DNA from: Chloropicon primus
Taxonomy: Eukaryota; Chlorophyta; Chloropicophyceae; Chloropicales; Chloropicaceae
Assembly (NCBI GenBank): GCA_023205875.1
Contig: CP060760.1
Coordinates: forward strand, 62,001-126,000
Length of the DNA stretch: 64,000 bases
Reading direction: 5' to 3'
Both the position numbers and the translations under genes were made by a program. Every line of letters begins with the position of its first letter. The first letter of the stretch is position 1. This document shows, in pieces, positions 1 to 8,484 of this stretch. A model generated the notes under the pieces. It searched no databases. It had not been told where the DNA came from and worked only from the letters and a program-made list of their open reading frames with translations.

Positions 1-246
1 GAAGGACTCCTTGAAGTGGAGCCCCGATCCCACAAAGTCGTCCTCCTCGCACCACCCTTGGCTGCTCATCAGGGCGTACGCTCCGGTAAGGACGGGAAGG
101 CAAAGAACGAGTATCGCATACTTTCTTCTCGACGATTCCTTGGAAGAGGGTCTGGTGTGGTGCTTCTCTTCACCGTTCCCTTGCATCCCGCCGCCCTCGT
201 AGCCAGAGGCACCATGGTCCACAACCCTCCTGATCTCGGTCGGCAT
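1..246 (-). CDS. N-terminal part of an unknown type II membrane protein (runs off left edge)
   Basis: An open frame of 82 codons reads leftward from an ATG at 246 to the window edge, with an in-frame stop just upstream at 279-281. The protein starts MPTEIRRVV, has a polar Arg/Ser/Lys-rich stretch to about residue 43, then a single hydrophobic segment (YAILVLCLPVLTGAYALM) and a lumenal-looking acidic stretch (CEEDDFVGSG). This is the layout of a type II signal-anchor protein such as a Golgi enzyme, but too little is visible to name a family. The composition fits coding sequence better than the overlapping frames do. The start is inferred as the first ATG after the upstream stop. Confidence 0.5.
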   Translation of the reverse strand, partial: MPTEIRRVVDHGASGYEGGGMQGNGEEKHHTRPSSKESSRRKYAILVLCLPVLTGAYALMSSQGWCEEDDFVGSGLHFKESF

Positions 247-710
247 GGTCCTCGACTCAAACTCCAGCCAAGAGGACCTCCACTACCTCCAAGATGAGAT
301 CTTGGTCGTACTCCAACTCCAACCCCGATCCCCAGGTGTCAGTCTCTGGGGCTTCGGTTCTCAATCAAACAAGATTCCAAGGGGGGAGCGTGGACATCTG
401 GCAAGGCTCTTGCAAGGTCCTTCCCCTTGGATGCGGAGCCTCTGTGCTCGTCCTCCCCCTGCTTCGGGTGGAACAAAGTCAGTTCAGACCTCTGCTCAAT
501 CCCCACCCGGTTTGGGTTATGGTCCAAGATCAGGAGGAACAAGCTGGAGAGCGGAGGAGCTTGGGAGGGGAGAAAGGGGGGGGGTTGGCCGGTGCCAGGG
601 TGAATGGTGGGCGTCGTGTCGTGGCGAGGATCCCCTCTAGATCGGGGATTCTTCTTTGGATCCTTCTTGTGGACAAGTAAAATACACTAAAGAGGAAGAT
701 GGAGGTCACA
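247..710. other. Spacer upstream of the left-edge gene and downstream of the auxilin-like gene
   Basis: Only the presumed 5' leader and promoter of the left-edge gene and the 3' end of the auxilin-like transcript are expected here. I see no convincing coding frame, RNA gene or repeat. Confidence 0.4.
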
Positions 711-2474
711 TCACATTTCACTGGACATGAAGGCACTCCAAGCTTGGTTGGTGAGGTCGAATAAATAATCGGCGACATAAATTTGCTCCGTGGTTCCACC
801 CTTCTGCTTCACCTTGTCTGGGTGCATGATGATCATGGCCTTCCTGTACTGCTTCTTCACCTGAGCTGGGTTCATCAGGTCCATCATGCTCACCTCCTTC
901 CAGCCGGAATCCTCCCACAGAACATGCTGAAGGGTGGACAAGAGGGCCCTGATGTTGTCCGACTTGCCTTTGCTCCAGGCGTCCAGCTTGGGTCCCATGT
1001 ACTGCGCCAGCTCCGACCTCTCGGCCTTCTCCATGGCCTCTATCGTCTCCCTCTCTCGCGCCTCCTCGAGGGCTTGAGCCATCCTCATTTGCACCTTTGC
1101 GAGCCTCTTCATGCGGAGCTCCTTCCTGAGCTCCGGTTCGTTTGGGTCGATCTCCTCCTCTCTGAAGGTCGGGGCCGCGGAAGACGCCGCGGACGATGGG
1201 CCCCCGAGACCCATCCCAAAGTCGATGCCCCCCGTGGTGCACACGCTAGGCTGGTGAGTGGTGCCGAAGATGTCGTCGATCACCTGGGGCCCGCCTTGAG
1301 AGTTGGCGGCATCCGTGCCCCTTGTAGCTTCCTGCGGGGGGGCGCCTCCCGTTGCCCCCATCAGGTCCTCCAGGCTCGTGAAACCTTTGTCCTCCGCCTG
1401 CTGGGGTTCTGCAGCAGCCTGGTCGTTGCTCTCCGCGGGCGCGGAGAACATACCAAGCAAGTCTTCCTCCGGGGACTGCACGCTGGGCTCTGCCCCTGGC
1501 GCCGACAGCCCACCCATCACCGCTTCAAGGCTTTCCGCCCCGTTTGGGTCCTTGGCTTCCTGGAAGCTCCCGGCACCCCCCATGCCAAGGAAGTCCTCCA
1601 GCCTGTCGACCTCCTGGTGCTTGGGAGAAGCCGGGACGGCGACTTCGTCTTCGGCGGTACCCCGGTCGCCGGCGGAGGGCTCCCCGCCGTCTTCCGCCTC
1701 AGCGGAGTCGTTCAGGGCCGCCTCCTTGTCGAGGACCACGAAATCTTCGCCGACGACGTCCGCGGTGTACGGGTTTGCGCTGGAACCAACCAGGTCGTCC
1801 ATCCCCAGAAGGTTGACGCTGCTGTTGTCCTTGACGGTGTCGAAGCGGTCCTCCGCCACAGCACCAGCCGCTGGCGAGGACGGCGAGAGGTTGAGGGCGT
1901 CCAGGTCGAAAGCCCCGCCGGTTGCCGCCATCGTTGGGCTCTCACTCATGCCCACTCCAAGACCTTGCGTGGCCCCAGTCGCAATACTCCCGAGGTTGAA
2001 GGGGTCCCCCTGCACCTCAGCCGTCACCGCCGTGGGCGTCGACGGTCCCGAAGAGCCCAAGCTTCCCATCCCGAAGATGTCGTCCACGCTCGAGGCTGCG
2101 GACAACTTCGCCGCCGGGTTCAAGTTCGCGTTCACGTTCACGTTCATCGCCATTCCCAAAGGAGGCTTGCCCAAGTGACTCGTCGCCTTGTGGGAGCCGG
2201 CGCTGCTTCCTGGAAAGAAGTCGTCCAAGGGGTCGAAGGAACCGTAAGGGCTGGTCACTGGGTTCACCGTCTGACTCTGTGACTTGCCGAAAGCAAGCGG
2301 CACGCTCCTCTCCGTCGGCGACAACCCTTGCGATGTCGACGACGACGGCACCGGACCCGACGACGCCTTTCTCATGGGCGCTGACCTTTTACTGTTGTCG
2401 CTCACACCCATTTCGGCCAAGGAGTCCGACAATAAGTTCGTCAAGGCATCGTTTGCCATCTTCCCCGTCACCAT
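711..2474 (-). CDS. Auxilin-like J-domain protein (clathrin uncoating cofactor)
   Basis: The C-terminal 80 residues form an auxilin/GAK-type J domain: LLSTLQHVLW, then VKKQYRKAMIIMHPDKVKQ with the HPD motif that stimulates Hsc70, then a terminal helix ending NQAWSAFMSSEM. The long N-terminal half is disordered and rich in short DDIFG, DPFNLG, DDFF and DLLGM patches, the kind of clathrin- and adaptor-binding motifs found in auxilins. The expected role is recruiting Hsp70 to clathrin coats to disassemble vesicles. The start at 2474 (MVTGKMANDAL, about 587 aa) is preferred; a second Met at 2459 is equally possible. The frame stays open upstream to 2690, but that extension is repeat-derived and Ser- and Arg-rich, so it is probably not translated. 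Confidence 0.85.
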   Translation of the reverse strand: MVTGKMANDALTNLLSDSLAEMGVSDNSKRSAPMRKASSGPVPSSSTSQGLSPTERSVPLAFGKSQSQTVNPVTSPYGSFDPLDDFFPGSSAGSHKATSHLGKPPLGMAMNVNVNANLNPAAKLSAASSVDDIFGMGSLGSSGPSTPTAVTAEVQGDPFNLGSIATGATQGLGVGMSESPTMAATGGAFDLDALNLSPSSPAAGAVAEDRFDTVKDNSSVNLLGMDDLVGSSANPYTADVVGEDFVVLDKEAALNDSAEAEDGGEPSAGDRGTAEDEVAVPASPKHQEVDRLEDFLGMGGAGSFQEAKDPNGAESLEAVMGGLSAPGAEPSVQSPEEDLLGMFSAPAESNDQAAAEPQQAEDKGFTSLEDLMGATGGAPPQEATRGTDAANSQGGPQVIDDIFGTTHQPSVCTTGGIDFGMGLGGPSSAASSAAPTFREEEIDPNEPELRKELRMKRLAKVQMRMAQALEEARERETIEAMEKAERSELAQYMGPKLDAWSKGKSDNIRALLSTLQHVLWEDSGWKEVSMMDLMNPAQVKKQYRKAMIIMHPDKVKQKGGTTEQIYVADYLFDLTNQAWSAFMSSEM

Positions 2475-2632
2475 GGTGATCACTTCACAGGGATCACACC
2501 ACACCACACCACACCAGCGCCTCTCTCTCCTCCCTTCTCCCTCCTCCCTCGCCCTGCAGTTGCCCTCCTCGTGCGCCACCGGCAGCCACTTTTTGAGGTC
2601 TCGGGTGGAACAAACCCAACCCAACCCAGCCT

Positions 2633-3062
2633 CCTCACCAGGATGGGACTGGACTGGACTGGATGATGATGATGATGATGGATCGATCAAGGGGGAGGGA
2701 GGGAGGACAGGAGGACAGGGAACAACATTGCTGGGTCCTGGAGGCTCTCGAGGCTCTCACATACTCTCAATCAAGCTCGCCATCCAGCCTCCTCACCAGG
2801 ATGGGACTGGACTGGACTGGACTGGATGATGATGATGATGATGGATCGATCAAGGGGGAGGGAGGGAGGACAGGAGGACAGGGAACAACATTGCTGGGTC
2901 CTGGAGGCTCTCGAGGCTCTCACATACTCTCAATCAAGCTCGCCATCCAGCCTCCTCACCAGGATGGGACTGGACTGGACTGGACTGGATGATGATGGTG
3001 ATGATGGATCGATCAAGGGGGAGGAAGGAGGGAGGACAGGAGGACAGGGAACAACATTGCTC
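2633..3062. repeat. Minisatellite, about 160-bp unit, two full copies plus a partial third
   Basis: The unit begins at CCTCCTCACCAGGATGGG and carries GGACT pentamers, a GATGAT run, a GGGAGGGAGGAC block and an AACAACATTGCT block. Equivalent positions occur at 2640, 2798 and 2961, so spacings are 158 and 163 bp; the difference is one extra GGACT pentamer. The first two copies are almost identical. The third loses similarity after about 3062. It lies in the spacer between the auxilin-like gene and the end of the M48 peptidase gene. Confidence 0.9.
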
Positions 3063-3266
3063 TCTCGCTCAAGATCTCCATCCATCCATCCACCCAGGAC
3101 GAGAGGTCTCGGACCCCGAAAGCCAGTGGTGCGGGGAACGGGCGGCAGGAATGAATTGAATGAACCACAAAGAACAAAGTGCAAAATGGATGAACAAGGC
3201 AAAGAATTGATTTACAGGCGAGGGCAGACTAACTTCCTCTTGTGGGTTGTGGCCGCGATCGAGCCA

Positions 3267-4440
3267 CTAGAGGGCCTCCATGGAAGCCTGAGAAGAATTG
3301 GGTTGAGTCGTTGTCTCCGGCGGGGTGCCGTACTTCCTTCCTCGTTTGATGATGCTCTTGTACTCCTTTGACCTCGACCACTCCTCGATCTCCCTGGCCC
3401 TCATCACAGGCAGCGGATGCGTGAGCTGGCTCACCTGAGCGTTCCTCAGGTACCACCCGAGGGGGGAGGAGGTCGCCTCGTCGTAAGACTTGGCTTGCTT
3501 GATGAAGGCGTCGACATTCAAGCGGCTCGAGAGGGTCGGAGAGCCCCCAGCAAGCTTCATGAGCGTGGAGATGACGACCTTGTGGTCCTGGGCGACGACC
3601 AGGGCTGCCCTGTCGCATGTCAGCTCCGCAGACCTCAGCCACCGCAAGAACTGCTCCTGGATGGACGACGAGATCATGGGCAGCAAGGAAATAGCGCCCA
3701 AGGCCAGCAAGTTTGCAGTGGTGAGCCAAATCCCGTGGTTGCACTTCAAGTGCCCCAGCTCGTGAGCGAGGACGCACTGGGAGAGAAAGAGAGAGAGAGA
3801 GGCGGAGAGAGTGAGCGGCGTGTCAGAAAAGAAATCGTCTCGTCTCGTCGGACGTTTCGTGCCTCACCTGAACCTCCGCCGGGCTGAGCGTGTCGACCAG
3901 GCTCGTGTGCATCACGATGAAGGGCTTCCTTCCCTTGATGGCCAGCGTGTACGCGTTCGGGACAGGGTCCTGCCGGATGTAAAGCTCCGGGACTTCCACC
4001 TGCAGCAGGCTCGCCGCGTCGCAAAGGAGCCTGTAGATGTCCGGCAGCTGGTCCTTGGAGACCAGCACGGACGTCCCGATGTTCTCCAGAAGAGCAATCT
4101 CCTCGGACATCGGGCTCATCATGGCCTTGACGACGCCCTCGATCCCCGGAAGCAAGGAGATCAGCTGGGTGTTCTGCCTGTCCAGAGGGTGCCTGAGCTC
4201 GTCCTCCCTCAAGTTCGGGATGTGCTTCACCCTCCTCTCCCCTATCGTTCGGAAGAGGCTCGATTCCCCCTTCCCTCCTCCGTCCCTCTCGCTCGTGCTC
4301 ACCCCCTCGTCGCCCGATCCCCCTACAGCACCCTCCCTCCCGCTCCTCCTCCTCCATCCCTCCCCCCTCCTCCTCCCCACAACACCGCCACCCCTCAACA
4401 CAACACGCATACGCATACGCATACGCATACGCATACGCAT
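3267..4440 (-). CDS. Plastid-type M48 family zinc metallopeptidase, two exons
   Basis: Exons are about 3868-4440 and 3267-3776; the 91-bp intron (3777-3867) has CAG|GTGAGG and CCAG|T borders and joins in phase to give AEVQ-CVLAHELGHLKCNH. HELGH is the M48 zinc-binding and catalytic motif, and the third ligand region is SAELTCDRAALVVAQ. The mature part from RHPLDRQNTQL to EYKSIIKRG closely follows the plant protein typified by Arabidopsis At3g27110. The N-terminus is uncertain. The frame is open far upstream, but a start at 4440 gives about 360 aa, near the expected size, with an Arg-rich presequence encoded by a GCATAC microsatellite. Another upstream exon cannot be excluded. Confidence 0.82.
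4406..4440. repeat. GCATAC hexanucleotide microsatellite at the start of the M48 gene
   Basis: Five to six perfect tandem hexamers. Read on the minus strand in the M48 frame they encode alternating Met-Arg, so the repeat may supply the start codon and a basic presequence. Confidence 0.85.
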
Positions 4441-4714
4441 CGTCTCCGAAACCTCTTCCTCCTCCTCGCCGCTCTTGTCCTCGTCCTCGCCGCTCTTGTC
4501 CTCGCCGCTCTTGTCTTCGTCGTCCTCGTCGCCCTCGTCGTCGTCGTCGTCGCTTCCCGCCACGACGCTCTCCTTTCTGAGCCACAAATATCTCCAGTTT
4601 TTTGGCGCCAAGGGCAAGAAGGTGAGTGCGTGATGATCGTTTCGATGAATTGCGGGACGCGGGGGGAGAGGGGACGGAGTGGCGGGGGCATTGGTCGACG
4701 CGTCGTCTCTTCCT

Positions 4715-4743
4715 CTTTCGTTTGAGCGGTCGCATGACGCGAA
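4715..4743 (+). promoter_or_regulatory. Recurrent promoter element, copy 1
   Basis: GTCTCTTCCTCTTTCG followed by TTTGAGCGGTCGCATGACG. It matches the bipartite consensus (GTCTYTTG-like box, then CTTTCGNNNGNGCNGTCGC) shared with at least five other gene upstream regions here. It lies about 70 bases before the ATG at 4814 and points toward that gene. Confidence 0.65.
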
Positions 4744-4813
4744 CGGAGTTCTGAAGCGGACGGAAGGAACTGAAATGGTCTCAAGTTGTGTTGGTGTTTC
4801 AGGATCGAGAGCG

Positions 4814-5737
4814 ATGAGAGGAGTGACGGTCGGAGGGAAGGCGCCTCGTGTGGTGGAGGGGAGGAGGCAGAGGCGCGGCGTGGCGAGGGATACGAGGGTC
4901 AAGGTGTCGAGCGCGGAGCGGGCCTCCGGCGTGGGAAGCGGCTCGACCGCGGCGGACCGTTACGTGGCCATGAACCGGTTCAGGGTCCAGGAGAGGAAGG
5001 AGGGTGCGGACGCCAAGTTCGAGAAGAGGTGGGCGGAGAGGCCTTCGAGGCTGGCGACGATGGATGGATTTCGCTGGTTCGCACTCTTTCGCCGCGTGAA
5101 CAGGGACGGGAGCCCGCTGGACGAGGAGGCCCACGCGGACTACAACTACACTAGCATGACGCTGTGGGAGGACAAGGAGACATTCAAGGTCTGGAGGGAG
5201 GGCGACGTCTTCAAGGAGGCGCACGGCGGCGGGAACATCAAGGGAATACTGGACATGCTCATCAGCAGTGCCCAGACCCTGAAGGGGAAGCCAAAGCTCT
5301 TGCTGGCCAACGCGTACAAGACGTCCTCCGTCTCGGTGAGCGAGAGCGACCTGCCGAAGATGGCCGGGGGGTGGCGCGAGCTCGTGGCCGACGGGGTGAA
5401 CCTGCTCGAGCCCGAGTGCTTCATGGCGGCGAACGACTTTGTGGTGACCTCGGGGCAGGAGGAGGCTTTCCTCGAGGAGGCGAACGCAAAGATCATTGAG
5501 AAGGCGAGGACGTTCCCGGGCTTCCGATTCGGGACGGTGCTGAACGCGGACAACAACAGCAGCGAGGAGGGCGACGTCTACGCCACGGCCACGGTGTGGG
5601 ACGACCAGGCGTCGTGGGAAGCCTTTGCCGGGGAGGACGGGGCGAAGGCCGGGGTGTCGAAGAACGTGGCGGCGAAGGACCCGTTCCCAAGGTACTTTGA
5701 AGGGAAACTTGTATTGACCACGCAGAAGGGGGCTTAA
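4814..5737 (+). CDS. Tandem ABM-domain (heme-degrading monooxygenase-like) protein, probably plastid
   Basis: The 307-aa protein has an Arg-, Val- and Ser-rich N-terminus resembling a transit peptide (to about residue 50), then two ferredoxin-like ABM repeats. Repeat 1 starts YVAMNRFRVQE and contains FEKRWAERPS, GFRWFALFRR, TLWEDKETFKVWRE and FKEAHGG, the signature of HmoA/IsdG-type heme oxygenases. Repeat 2 starts FMAANDFVVTSGQEEAF and contains FPGFRFGTV and ATVWDDQASWEAF. The green-algal LFO1 group has this kind of domain, but heme cleavage is inference. Start choice: ATG at 4814; the frame is open to 4679 without a better start. A possible donor (AAG|GTGAGT at 4622) and acceptor (TTTCAG at 4802) could mark a leader intron, but that would place the promoter element inside the intron. 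Confidence 0.75.
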   Translation: MRGVTVGGKAPRVVEGRRQRRGVARDTRVKVSSAERASGVGSGSTAADRYVAMNRFRVQERKEGADAKFEKRWAERPSRLATMDGFRWFALFRRVNRDGSPLDEEAHADYNYTSMTLWEDKETFKVWREGDVFKEAHGGGNIKGILDMLISSAQTLKGKPKLLLANAYKTSSVSVSESDLPKMAGGWRELVADGVNLLEPECFMAANDFVVTSGQEEAFLEEANAKIIEKARTFPGFRFGTVLNADNNSSEEGDVYATATVWDDQASWEAFAGEDGAKAGVSKNVAAKDPFPRYFEGKLVLTTQKGA

Positions 5738-5857
5738 GCTTAGGAGGAGGAGGAGACGGAGAGGGAGAGAGTTTTTGTTCTTGTAACAGGATTTTGTAAT
5801 TTTCAATGAAAAAAAGGGGGGGTTAAACTTGAGCACAAAAAAAAACGAAACGGCCGA

Positions 5858-7171
5858 TCAAGGAAGCTCGGTGGCCGTGAAGGTGCACATGAGAGGCTGG
5901 ACGAACTGGCAGCCAAACTCGTCGCGGTTCTCAGGGACCTGCCACAAGGTCATGCCGTCGAGGCCGTACCCGATGGACTCGGCCCCCTTGTCGGTGAAGC
6001 CGCCGACCGGGGTGACGCTGCTCATGGAGGCGAGGTCAAAGGCGCCGTCGAGGGTGTACTCGAAGGGCCCGGCGTACGTCTGGACAACGGCCTTGTGCCC
6101 CTGGGGGTGCACGTCCATTCCGGTGACGGACCAGTGGAGCTTCTCCTCCGGGCACCCCAGGTTGCTGGCGAAGCAAGGCGGGGACAGGACGGAGATCTGC
6201 TCGACGGGAACCTCCCTGAAGAACTCGGTGGAGTCCGTCTGGATGAGGCTGTCGCTCTCGAAGACCCTCGCGGAGGACCCGGTCGTCTTCTCGATGAGCC
6301 AGAACTTGGACCCGTCGGGGGCCACGGAGAAGGCCTCCGAGTCCATCTTGGCGCCCTCCGGGTACTTGAACTCGAAGACCCAAGCGTCGTTCGGCGCGAC
6401 AAAGTTCTCGATCAGGAACTTGTGGTCGGCCGCGCACTTCTTGAGCTCCTCGAGCTGCTCGGGGGTGGGCCCATCCCCGTTGCCGTACCTTGCGTCGCCG
6501 TTGATGTTGTAGTGCCTGGGGTCGCTCCTGGCGTTGTGGAAGCGCTCGTGAGCGTCATCCCCGACTCCCCTGCCGCTCCTGGCCTGGTTCACGATCCAGG
6601 ACAGGTACCCGGCCCTCGGGCCGGACTGCCTGCGGGAGTACTGCTGGAGCCTCCTCCCCGCAAAGTCGCCGTCCTCCTCCTCCTCGAGGGGGTCGTTGAA
6701 CACCACGATCGGGTTCACGGGGGGCTCGACCACCGCGTACACGAACTTGGAGTCCCTCGCCAGGGAGTTGTCCCCGATGTCTGCAATCCAAAGGCACAGC
6801 CTGCCGCTGCCGTCCGGGCACTCGGCGGAGGAGATGTCCTCCCAGTCCCCGTCCCCGGATGCCGGCTTGATGTAGTCAGGCAGGGACAGCGTGCTCACCA
6901 CGAGGCCCTCCTGGCCCGGGTTCGTGGTGATCGCGGTAAGCTTCTGAGGCATCCCGTCGTTGTGGGACCAGAGCACGTTGGGATGCTTTCTCGAGACCGC
7001 AATCCCGCTCGCCTCCTGCAGCATGTCCGTCTTGAGCGGGAAGTTGAGCCCCTCCCTGTACACGCCCTCGCACTCGCGAGCCATGTCGCTGAAGAACGCC
7101 GTCTGAGCGCTCACCCCCATCGAGGCCGCGAGCACGGAGGCCGCAATCACTGCTGCTGCTGTGCCCTTCAT
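5858..7171 (-). CDS. Secreted beta-propeller-like protein (phytase/esterase-like fold)
   Basis: The 437-aa protein starts with a clear signal peptide (MKGTAAAVIAASVLAASMG, cleavage near SAQ). The body has the repeated short motifs of a bacterial-like secreted propeller family: EASGIAVSRKHPNVLWSHND, DWEDISSAEC, LWIADIGDN, and later GSKFWLIEK and VTGMDVHPQGHKAVV. These resemble proteins annotated as esterase-like or TolB-like lipoproteins; no catalytic residues can be assigned. A region around residues 170-240 (EEEEDGDFAGRRLQQYSRR, then DARYGNGDGPTPEQ) looks like an acidic and basic insertion between blades. The frame is open to 7339, but only the Met at 7171 gives a good signal sequence. The gene is divergent from MED31. 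Confidence 0.6.
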   Translation of the reverse strand: MKGTAAAVIAASVLAASMGVSAQTAFFSDMARECEGVYREGLNFPLKTDMLQEASGIAVSRKHPNVLWSHNDGMPQKLTAITTNPGQEGLVVSTLSLPDYIKPASGDGDWEDISSAECPDGSGRLCLWIADIGDNSLARDSKFVYAVVEPPVNPIVVFNDPLEEEEDGDFAGRRLQQYSRRQSGPRAGYLSWIVNQARSGRGVGDDAHERFHNARSDPRHYNINGDARYGNGDGPTPEQLEELKKCAADHKFLIENFVAPNDAWVFEFKYPEGAKMDSEAFSVAPDGSKFWLIEKTTGSSARVFESDSLIQTDSTEFFREVPVEQISVLSPPCFASNLGCPEEKLHWSVTGMDVHPQGHKAVVQTYAGPFEYTLDGAFDLASMSSVTPVGGFTDKGAESIGYGLDGMTLWQVPENRDEFGCQFVQPLMCTFTATELP

Positions 7172-7467
7172 CCTGGCTCGATCACGACAGAGATCCTCTC
7201 TCCTGCTGGTGCTGGTGCTGGAAACAATAACAATGCGTCCGTCGGTGGTGTGTGAAGCACTTCGTTCAGTCGGGGTTTGCGCGCCGCCTGCTCCGTGGTT
7301 CTGACAACAAACACCAACACTCCATCCATGCGAAAACACAGAACTCGGGCGTTAAACTTTCTTCTTGGTTTTTTCTTGGACGTTTTCTCTCCGTTTTCTC
7401 GGAGACGTCAACTCATTCCGAGTGCAAAGACGCCTACACTTTTTTTCGACTCGATCATCATCATCAG

Positions 7468-7500
<33 letters not shown>

Positions 7501-7631
7501 GACGCGACCTACGCTGCCTGGACCGCCGCTCCCCCTTGCCCTTGGTGCTCGCCCTCCGCGGACAACAACCCTCGCCGGATTTCATCGCGCCGCTTCATCG
7601 CATTGCAGTATCGAAAGGAGAGGCAGAAAGG
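7172..7631. other. Divergent promoter region between the propeller-like gene and MED31
   Basis: It contains a perfect GAC trinucleotide run at about 7468-7500 and short CATCAT runs. I see no credible coding exon. Confidence 0.45.
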
Positions 7632-8284
7632 ATGGGACGGCCGAGTGGTTCTGATGGGGAGGTGCCTTCCCTTCCTCCGACGAGACGGGCGACGACGACG
7701 TGCGGGGACGGGGAAAGGATCAAGGCGGAGCTCGAGTTCGTGCAGCTCCTGGCCAACCCCCAGTATCTCAACTGTGAGTTCAGCAACGACAAAACAAAAC
7801 AAAAAAACTGCTGCTGACCACTGCACCCTCCTCCTTGCTCTTCCGATGATGATGATGATGATGTTGATGATGTTGCTGCTGCTGACGATCCAAAGACCTC
7901 GCTCAGAACAACTACTTTGCGGATCCCGCGTTCGTGAACTACCTCGAGTACCTGAGGTACTGGCGCAGGCCCGAGTACGCCAAGTGCCTCATGTAAGTGT
8001 CAGCCCATCTTGTCTTCTTCTTCTTCTTCTTGTTCTTCTCCCAGTTTTGTTTTGTTTTGTTTTGTTTTTCCTGGCCTAAACTAAAACCTGGCCTTCTTTT
8101 CGGCTTTTTGCCCAACCGCAGCTTCCCGCAGTGCTTGTACTTCCTGGAGCTGCTCCAGGACAAGGGGTTCAGGGACCTCCTGCTGAACAACAACGTCATC
8201 GAGTGGCTCCACCACCAGCAGTACCACTTCTGGTGCAAGCACGGGGCTCGGGGCACGCAGCCCGCCCAGCAGGAGACTACCTGA
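7632..8284 (+). CDS. MED31: Mediator subunit 31, three exons
   Basis: Exons 7632-7773, 7896-7992 and 8122-8284 join to 133 codons with GTGAGT and GTAAGT donors and AAAG and CGCAG acceptors. The product reads [32 protein letters not shown], then [29 protein letters not shown], then [13 protein letters not shown]. This follows the strongly conserved Med31/Soh1 core without gaps. Med31 is part of the middle module of the RNA polymerase II Mediator complex. The N-terminal 30 residues ([10 protein letters not shown]...) are species-specific. The two splice junctions fall inside the conserved core and restore it exactly, which supports the model. Confidence 0.95.
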
Positions 8285-8484
8285 CCTGGCCCGCCTCTCG
8301 GGCTTTGTCCTATTATATTCTATTGCTACGTGTGATGCACGCAGGCAAAGTCGCGCTCTCTTGCGTGTACTACTACTAATGTAACGGTTGTTTAGAAGAA
8401 GAAGAAAAAAAAAAAAGAGAGAGAGAGAGAGTCTTCGTTCCTCGATCAGGATCGCGAAATCCTAATTCCTCCTCCTCCTCCTCC

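Noticed and set aside
2475-2690. N-terminal extension of the auxilin-like protein
   Set aside because: Encoded by minisatellite and Ser/Arg-rich low-complexity DNA; it has no auxilin similarity.
4622-4802. Leader intron of the ABM-domain gene (GTGAGT ... TTTCAG)
   Set aside because: The borders are good, but the promoter element at 4715 lies inside it and points at the gene, so transcription probably starts within this interval. Kept only as an alternative.
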